Positions 21,427 to 25,519 of a stretch of DNA of 25,519 nucleotides are shown here, piece by piece. Within the stretch, counting starts at the first letter, position 1. The number at the start of each line of letters is the position of its first letter. This DNA is from CAZEAP01 sp964510315 (lineage in GTDB: Bacteria; Planctomycetota; Brocadiia; SM23-32). The notes beneath the pieces were generated by a model. It had not been told where the DNA came from. It saw only the letters and a program-made list of their open reading frames with translations, and did no database searches. A program made the position numbers and the translations under genes. Location: the NCBI GenBank assembly GCA_964510315.1, contig CAZEAP010000039.1:1-25519 (forward strand), written 5' to 3'.

Positions 21427-21606
21427 TTAGACGTCCCTTCCCTGAACCGTCTTGCGCCCGTTCGCCTTCGCTCGTTCCGCGGCGCGGTCCAGCATGTCGT
21501 GCATGGCGTCGTTCAGCGCATCCAGCACGTCCGCGGAACTCATCAGTCCTTTGTCCTTGATGTAGTTCTTCACCTTCGTGCCCACTACCAGCATCTCCTT
21601 GGCCAT
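21427..21606 (-). CDS. Bacterial single-domain histone-fold protein
   Basis: A 59-aa protein beginning MAKEMLVVGTKVKNYIKD and ending NGRKTVQGRDV. The histone fold is readable: helix 1 (about 3-18), a loop with GLMSS, the long helix 2 ADVLDALNDAMHDMLDRAAERAKANG (about 25-50), then the second loop with R-K-T-V and helix 3 beginning QGRDV. The R-(K/R)-T-(V/I)-x3-D-(V/I/L) pattern is the archaeal/eukaryotic histone loop 2 signature. It is also shared with the Bdellovibrio histone HBb, which has the same length and a similar MA(K/R)E-LVV-(S/T)KVK start. AGGAGG is a near-ideal ribosome binding site, and a TTGACA promoter lies upstream. A nucleoid role is inferred from the family. Confidence 0.93.
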   Translation of the reverse strand: MAKEMLVVGTKVKNYIKDKGLMSSADVLDALNDAMHDMLDRAAERAKANGRKTVQGRDV

Positions 21607-21659
21607 CGGCCGCTCCTCCTCAGCAACAGAAGTAATGAAAAGTTCTCAACACGTGCGCT

Positions 21660-21690
21660 ATGATACTACCACCCGGGGGGCGGCTGTCAA
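21660..21690 (-). promoter_or_regulatory. Promoter for the histone-fold gene
   Basis: Minus-strand perfect -35 TTGACA (21690-21685). The -10 is either TAGTAT (21668-21663, 16-base spacer) or TATCAT (21665-21660, 19-base spacer). The leader to the ATG is about 45-50 bases. It lies between the dehydrogenase stop and the histone gene, so the latter has its own transcript. Confidence 0.6.
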
Positions 21691-21726
21691 GGGCAAAATC
21701 GGAAACCGCAGCCCCTCTGAGGCGAT

Positions 21727-22761
21727 TCAGTCGAAAACGACCATGGTTTTGAGGGAAACCTCTTTGTTCTCGGAGGCGAATCTGAGCGCCTCTTCCACCT
21801 TTGGAAAACTGAACCGATGGGTGATCAACGGCTGGGGGCTGACCTTCCCCCCGGCCAGCAGGGAGACCGCCCGGCCGTACACGTTGGCGTAGCGGAATAC
21901 CGTAAAAATGGCGAGTTCTTTGGACTGTGCCTTCACCAGCGGAACCTGCGCCAGGTCCGAGCCCATCCCAATCCAGCCCACTCGGCCGCCGGGCCGTGCC
22001 AGGTCGAACGCCTCCGCGAGCGTCTGCTCCACCCCTACGCAGTCCAGCACCACGTCTGCGGCGTCCTGCAGTTCGGCGGCCACGTCCACTTCGCCGGCGT
22101 TTACCACGCGGCTCGCTCCCATCTTGGAGGCGGCCTCCAGCCGCATCGGCATCAGGTCGACGGCGGTGATGTCGGTTGCTCCCTCGGCGGAAGAGGCGGC
22201 GACGGCCAGCAGGCCGATGGGGCCGGCACCGAGGATGACCACGCTCTCCCCCGCCCGGATCTCGGCGAGGGTGCAGGCGTGAACGCCCACCGCCAGCGGT
22301 TCGATCATCGCCCCGGCCTCCGTGCTTACCCCCCCGGGCAGCTTGTAGGCGAAGTCCTCCGGGGAAGTGACGTACTCTCGAAACGCCCCGTGATGGGGCG
22401 GCGTTCCCATGAAGACCATATCCCGGCAGAGGTTATAGCGCCCGCCGAGGCAATAGGAACAGTGCCGGCAGGGGACGCCCGGCTCCAACGCCACGCGGTC
22501 ACCGACCTCCAGGCTCGCCACCTCCGGCCCCGTCTCCACAACCTCCCCCGCGCACTCGTGTCCGAGGATCAGAGGCTCCTCAACCACGAAATCAGCGATA
22601 CGTCCGTGCTCGTAGTAGTGAACGTCAGAGCCGCAGACGCCAACGGCCTTGAGGGCAACCAGTACCTCCCGGGGACCCGGCTCCGGAACGGGCGCCTCCT
22701 TTTGGAAAACCTCGTGCACTCCCCGCAGAAAAACCGCGGTCATCGTCTGTTCACCAGCCAT
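21727..22761 (-). CDS. Zinc-dependent polyol (sorbitol/xylitol-type) dehydrogenase
   Basis: A medium-chain NAD(P)-dependent dehydrogenase (344 aa) that probably oxidises a sugar alcohol. Catalytic zinc ligands are C43 (GVCGSDVHYYEHG), H68 and E69 (LILGHECAGEVVE), with E154 in MIEPLAVGVHA. The structural zinc ligands C98, C101, C104 and C112 are all present. The Rossmann fold starts VVILGAGPIGLLAV (175-188), with D202 at the end of strand 2 favouring NAD. The HYYEHGRIADFVV and MGTPPHHGAFREYV stretches are typical of sorbitol/xylitol dehydrogenases rather than alcohol or threonine dehydrogenases. GAGGTG lies seven bases before the ATG. No sugar transporter or kinase neighbours it, so the substrate is open. 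Confidence 0.9.
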   Translation of the reverse strand: MAGEQTMTAVFLRGVHEVFQKEAPVPEPGPREVLVALKAVGVCGSDVHYYEHGRIADFVVEEPLILGHECAGEVVETGPEVASLEVGDRVALEPGVPCRHCSYCLGGRYNLCRDMVFMGTPPHHGAFREYVTSPEDFAYKLPGGVSTEAGAMIEPLAVGVHACTLAEIRAGESVVILGAGPIGLLAVAASSAEGATDITAVDLMPMRLEAASKMGASRVVNAGEVDVAAELQDAADVVLDCVGVEQTLAEAFDLARPGGRVGWIGMGSDLAQVPLVKAQSKELAIFTVFRYANVYGRAVSLLAGGKVSPQPLITHRFSFPKVEEALRFASENKEVSLKTMVVFD

Positions 22762-22807
22762 TTTCCATCACCTCTGCAAAGGTCCATCGAGCCCCTCGCA
22801 CCGAGGG

Positions 22808-22836
22808 ATTGTAGCGACGGCGCCGGCGGCATTCAA
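22808..22836 (-). promoter_or_regulatory. Promoter for the polyol dehydrogenase gene
   Basis: Minus-strand TTGAAT (22836-22831), a 17-base spacer and TACAAT (22813-22808, 5/6). The start of transcription would be about 40 bases before the ATG. It is back to back with the plus-strand promoter at 22851, with 14 bases between the -35 boxes. Confidence 0.65.
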
Positions 22837-22850
22837 GACAGCCCGGCGTT

Positions 22851-22878
22851 TTGACACGCGACCGGCTGCCGCTACAAT
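22851..22878 (+). promoter_or_regulatory. Promoter for the small membrane/coiled-coil gene pair
   Basis: A perfect TTGACA (22851-22856), a 16-base spacer and TACAAT (22873-22878, 5/6). It is one of the best sigma-70-like matches in the window. Confidence 0.7.
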
Positions 22879-22927
22879 GTAAGCCAGTGAAGGCGGCTCC
22901 CCCCGATCAATCTCGGAGACAAGACCC

Positions 22928-23149
22928 GTGCAGCCTTCAACACCCCCTGAGAAAAGCACCTCCAAGAAGCAAATCTACGTGGAGGATGCCCTTATCATCC
23001 TGTCGATCGCCGCGCTTTTTGTGCTCGGCGTGTTTTTCCGCGACGAGCTGTGGGGGCAGGTCGGTCTCGGCGTTGTGCTGCTGGTCATGGTGGTGGTGTT
23101 TTTCTTCCGGTTCCGGCGGGTGCACCGCGCCTTCACCAGACGGGACTGA
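22928..23149 (+). CDS. Small two-span membrane protein, unknown function
   Basis: Not recognised. The 73-aa product starts at a GTG with GGAG nine bases upstream, about 45 bases after a strong promoter. A polar N-terminus (Pro/Ser/Lys) precedes helix 1 (about 21-37, ALIILSIAALFVLGVFF), a short acidic turn RDELWGQ, and helix 2 (about 44-61, ending VVVFFF). A basic tail RFRRVHRAFTRR follows. The positive-inside rule puts the tail in the cytoplasm. It precedes the coiled-coil gene by 51 bases and likely shares its transcript, suggesting a joint membrane role. Confidence 0.7.
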   Translation: MQPSTPPEKSTSKKQIYVEDALIILSIAALFVLGVFFRDELWGQVGLGVVLLVMVVVFFFRFRRVHRAFTRRD

Positions 23150-23200
23150 GCTTCGACGCGCCGCACGCTTGACAATCGCAGAGCTGGAGGAGAACAGCAC

Positions 23201-23926
23201 ATGTCCCCCCTGCAGGCCGGCATCCTCACTATCTTCAGTTGCGCATCGCTGGTCATCGCCCTCTACTGCCTGTTCTTCATGGTGCCGGTCAAACGGTTCT
23301 GGGAGCGCATCCGAACCCTGGGTGGAGGGCTGAAAGGCATCGAAGCCCACGTGGACGGGATGCGGGAGAACGTCAGCCGTCGCCTGGATGAACTGGAGGG
23401 CAAGCTGAAGGCAGATTTCGAGGAGCGCCGCCGGGAGAACAAGAAGACCCTCGAGAGGCTGGCCCGCCGCAGCCGCAGCAACCAGGGCGACCTTGAATCC
23501 CTCCGTAAGGACATCCAGGAACTCCAGGCCGAACTGCGCGAAACAGCCGCCGGAGCGGGCAAAGTGGCCCGGAAGGTGAATTCACTGGCAACCCGGCTCG
23601 AGCAGATACGGGGCGACCTGGACGCGCAGGAGGCCGAACTACAGCGAGCCGTTCAGCAGCAGGTCACCGAAACGTTCGCAAGCGTCGAAAGCACTGTGCT
23701 GGCGGCGCTGGAATCCGTGCAGGAGGAGATCCTCTACGGAGTTTCGGGGGCGCCTCCCCAAAGTCCCCGTCCCTCTCCCTGCCACAAGCCGGACGCCGCC
23801 CCCGGCCCCCGCGACAACATCATCAAAGTGGAACCGCTGTTTGGCAACATAGGGGGCGAGGAAGACGACCAACCGGAAGGACAGCAAGAAGGCGAACCAA
23901 CCCCCGAGGACGAGGAAGAGAACTGA
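23201..23926 (+). CDS. Membrane-anchored coiled-coil protein, unknown function
   Basis: Not assigned to a family. The 241-aa protein has an N-terminal membrane helix (about 7-29) followed by basic residues. A long heptad-rich coiled coil runs from about 45 to 175 with Leu/Ile/Val spacing and many Glu/Arg pairs. A proline-rich hinge (about 184-205) and a conserved-looking IIKVEPLFGNIGG lead to a very acidic tail ending EDEEEN. The layout recalls bitopic division or envelope factors (EzrA, ZipA or RmuC-like), with an acidic tail that could bind a partner. GGAGGAG lies eight bases before the ATG. It is the second gene of a pair with the small membrane protein upstream. Confidence 0.75.
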   Translation: MSPLQAGILTIFSCASLVIALYCLFFMVPVKRFWERIRTLGGGLKGIEAHVDGMRENVSRRLDELEGKLKADFEERRRENKKTLERLARRSRSNQGDLESLRKDIQELQAELRETAAGAGKVARKVNSLATRLEQIRGDLDAQEAELQRAVQQQVTETFASVESTVLAALESVQEEILYGVSGAPPQSPRPSPCHKPDAAPGPRDNIIKVEPLFGNIGGEEDDQPEGQQEGEPTPEDEEEN

Positions 23927-23945
23927 AGCGCCGGCGCCCCGCAGC

Positions 23946-24131
23946 TCAGTCTTCCACGTAGCGCCACAGCGTGGCGAAAGTCAGTGCCATGATGGCAAAC
24001 GTGAGGCCCCGCCACATCTTATAGTACTTGTCCGGCGCCTCCGGACTGTGCAGGGCGTAGATCAATGCCGTCAGAAGACAGACCACCGTCAGGACGCCGA
24101 TAGCGATCTTTCCCAGGGTTCGTGGCCGCAT
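23946..24131 (-). CDS. Small two-span membrane protein, unknown function
   Basis: A 61-aa product with a basic N-terminus (MRPRTLGK), helix 1 (about 8-26), a short loop SPEAPDKYYKMWRG and helix 2 (about 41-57), ending RYVED. The start has AGAGG upstream, and its own promoter lies at 24182-24210. It is convergent with the coiled-coil gene, 19 bases apart. No known family is recognised. Confidence 0.65.
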   Translation of the reverse strand: MRPRTLGKIAIGVLTVVCLLTALIYALHSPEAPDKYYKMWRGLTFAIMALTFATLWRYVED

Positions 24132-24181
24132 GCCTCATCCTCTCTGAGTGCTGCCGGAATGCGCGCTTCCTGCACGGGTTG

Positions 24182-24210
24182 AGTGTAGAGCCAAGGGAAA
24201 CCCGTGTCAA
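24182..24210 (-). promoter_or_regulatory. Promoter for the 61-residue membrane protein gene
   Basis: Minus-strand perfect TTGACA (24210-24205), a 17-base spacer and TACACT (24187-24182, 4/6). It lies between the ricT-like stop at 24233 and the small gene, so the latter is probably transcribed independently. Confidence 0.6.
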
Positions 24211-24232
24211 GTTCTGCGGCCGGACGGCCCCC

Positions 24233-25024
24233 TCACTCCGCCCGCTCCACCTCCGAGACGGGGAAAATCTGGCGCACCCCGTCGTGCAGCTCAACCGTCA
24301 CCGTCTGCTTCAGCACCTCGTAGTCCACCACCGCTCCCTCTCCCTTGGCGGTCTGCACGCGCGTGCCGCGCCGCGGCAGGTTCCCCTTCAGCTCCTGGTA
24401 AAGCGGTTCCTCGAACCGCAGGCAACACTTCAGGCGCCCGCACCGCCCGCCGATCTTGGCCGGGTCCAGGGTTGATTTCTGGTTCTTTGCCAGCTTCATC
24501 GGGACCGGCTTCAGAGTGGTGAGGAACCGCTGGCAGCACAGCTCGTTCCCGCACGGACCGACCAGCCCCAGCAAGCGGGCCTCGTCCCGCACGCCGATCT
24601 GGCGCATCTCGATGCGTGTCCGATACTCTTTCGCCAGGTCGCGGACCAGCCCCCGGAAGTCCACGCGGCGCTCCGAGAGGTAGTAGAAGATGATCTTGTG
24701 CCCCCCGAACAGATGCTCCACCCGGCGCAGGTCCATCGGCAGCTCGTGCTTCTGGATTAGCTCCTTGCACCGATCGAACTCCGCCGGCTCCCGGTTCTCC
24801 CGGATGTCCCGTTGTTTCTCGCGGTCCGAGGCGGTGGCTACTCGGAGCACCTCGCCCTCCGCCTCCCCGTCATCCTCGTCCCGCCGCACCTGCATCACAA
24901 AGCCCCACTCAACGCCGCGCGGCGTGCGCACCACCGCGTGGCCGCCGACCGGAGCCTTCTCACCCTCGGGCACGGAGCAAAACAGCCGCTCTCCCATCGC
25001 CCCGTAGCGAACCACCGCGACCAT
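24233..25024 (-). CDS. ricT: PSP1/RicT-family protein
   Basis: In Bacillus RicT (YaaT) joins RicA and RicF in a [4Fe-4S]-bearing complex that affects RNA processing by RNase Y and development. The 263-aa protein has the family's N-terminal beta region (MVAVVRYGAMGERLFC), the central MDLRRVEHLFGGHKIIFYYLSERRVDFRGLVRDLAKEYRTRIEMRQIGVRDEARLLG-type core (98-154) and two cysteine motifs. These are GPCGNELCCQRFL (C158, C163, C164) and GGRCGRLKCCLRFEE (C195, C200, C201). The ATG at 25024 with GGAGG five bases upstream is preferred over the GTG at 25042. Since ricA and ricF are not seen, the role here is open. It is another candidate cluster-binding protein in the window. Confidence 0.9.
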   Translation of the reverse strand: MVAVVRYGAMGERLFCSVPEGEKAPVGGHAVVRTPRGVEWGFVMQVRRDEDDGEAEGEVLRVATASDREKQRDIRENREPAEFDRCKELIQKHELPMDLRRVEHLFGGHKIIFYYLSERRVDFRGLVRDLAKEYRTRIEMRQIGVRDEARLLGLVGPCGNELCCQRFLTTLKPVPMKLAKNQKSTLDPAKIGGRCGRLKCCLRFEEPLYQELKGNLPRRGTRVQTAKGEGAVVDYEVLKQTVTVELHDGVRQIFPVSEVERAE

Positions 25025-25060
25025 GCCGGCCTCCACACACACAACAGCGAACCTCCAGCT

Positions 25061-25089
25061 ATTATAATCGAAAAACTTCCCCGTGTTGA
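25061..25089 (-). promoter_or_regulatory. Promoter for the ricT-like gene
   Basis: Minus-strand TCAACA (25089-25084), a 17-base spacer and a perfect TATAAT (25066-25061), about 37 bases before the ATG at 25024. Confidence 0.6.
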
Positions 25090-25249
25090 GCGCAGCCGCC
25101 CCTCTCCCATACCTTCATATCGGACGCAGCCGTATTACACTGACGACCCCGCGCATGATCACGGGAGGCACAATATGCCACGGGAAGCGCGGGCCGGGGG
25201 GCCCGCTGGGCCGCGATGCGGTTCGCCGGGTTTTCTGTGCTGCCTACTG

Positions 25250-25303
25250 CTCACTGCATACTGACTACTGGATCCACCACGAAGGACACGAAGGACACGA
25301 AGG
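25250..25303. repeat. CACGAAGGACACG-type unit
   Basis: Runs CTGCATACTGACTACTGGAT and then CCACCACGAAGGACACG followed by further GAAGGACAC periods (9-base period). It is the inverted counterpart of 13391-13447. It is not CRISPR: the period is 9 bases and there are no spacers. Confidence 0.75.
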
Positions 25304-25320
25304 AAGGCAACGGCAAAGAT

Positions 25321-25375
25321 GGGCACAACGGCCGGGGGAACCGCAGAGGACGCAGAGGGACGCAGAGTAAAGCAA
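25321..25375. repeat. 55-bp exact direct repeat, first copy
   Basis: Identical to 25465-25519 at an offset of 144 bases. It starts GGGCACAACGGCCGG and contains CGCAGAGGACGCAGAGGG. Between the copies a related 9-base period appears (CCACGGAGAGCACGGAGG). Confidence 0.92.
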
Positions 25376-25464
25376 CGGCCAAACGGAACCACGGAGGAAG
25401 GCGAACGGAAGAACTTGAACCACGGAGAGCACGGAGGCCACGGAGGAGAACGACGACAAACAAA

Positions 25465-25519
25465 GGGCACAACGGCCGGGGGAACCGCAGAGGACGCAGA
25501 GGGACGCAGAGTAAAGCAA
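25465..25519. repeat. 55-bp exact direct repeat, second copy (to window edge)
   Basis: Matches 25321-25375 base for base up to the last base of the window, so the repeat probably continues beyond. Confidence 0.9.

Larger units (their letters stand above)
25043..25519. other. Gene-free right end with promoter and repeats
   Basis: After the ricT promoter (25061-25089) there is about 160 bases of unremarkable DNA. A GGAGG-led ATG at 25174 opens only a 29-codon Gly/Pro-rich peptide that runs into the repeat. Then come the CACGAAGGACACG module and two copies of a 55-base repeat, the second running to the window edge. Minus-strand frames here read SASLCVLCGSPG-like repeats and are not genes. Confidence 0.65.

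Noticed and set aside
25174..25263. ATG with GGAGG upstream opening a 29-codon peptide
   Set aside because: Low-complexity Gly/Pro composition running into the repeat, with no support as a gene.
25250..25519. CRISPR-like array of short repeats
   Set aside because: The periods are 9 bases or consist of two 55-base copies, with no uniform repeat-spacer pattern and no cas genes.
25159..25519. Minus-strand Cys/Ser/Val-rich small proteins
   Set aside because: They are translations of the repeat modules. The same peptide pattern recurs because the DNA repeats, and there is no ribosome binding site.

Overview
This is a high-GC, gene-dense bacterial chromosome segment made mostly of housekeeping genes, broken up by short gene-free stretches full of repeats. 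No rRNA, tRNA, phage, insertion-sequence transposase or CRISPR array was recognised. The lineage cannot be fixed from sequence alone. High GC, a large DUF4175-like Glu-rich envelope protein, a one-domain bacterial histone and 'CACGAAGGACACG / CGCAGAGGACGCAGAG' intergenic repeats fit a Planctomycetota/PVC or neighbouring candidate-phylum Gram-negative. That placement is inference.

Left part (1-7.8 kb): a repeat-rich leader, then enolase (-). Divergent from it is a five-gene sulfur and Fe-S operon (+): an Rrf2/IscR-type regulator, cysteine desulfurase, MnmA (tRNA 2-thiouridylase), LarE-type sulfur transferase and IscU scaffold. The genes overlap or nearly touch. The desulfurase supplies sulfane sulfur, IscU builds clusters, and the two PP-loop enzymes carry a CxxC+C set able to hold a [4Fe-4S] cluster. 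Converging on it is L-aspartate oxidase (nadB, -), translationally coupled to a large membrane-anchored protein.

Middle part (10.5-14.7 kb): a metallophosphoesterase, then yajC and tgt with queA further upstream, all on the minus strand. This is the common queuosine/secretion cluster, but queA and tgt are separated by about 620 bp of repeats.

Right-centre (14.8-19.5 kb): a plus-strand operon-like run of folP, cdaA (c-di-AMP synthase), a YbbR/CdaR-type gene, pdxJ, folE and a holC-like DNA polymerase III chi gene. It joins folate, c-di-AMP, pyridoxal phosphate and replication functions.

Right part (19.6-25.5 kb): mostly single genes with their own sigma-70-like promoters. They are a small acidic unknown, a secreted beta-propeller, a 59-residue histone-fold protein, a zinc polyol dehydrogenase, three small membrane or coiled-coil proteins and a RicT/PSP1 protein. 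The window ends in direct repeats.

The most notable items are the short histone-fold gene at 21427-21606 and the compact Fe-S/sulfur operon. Second are the repeat families at 0.3, 13 and 25 kb and the chi-like gene.
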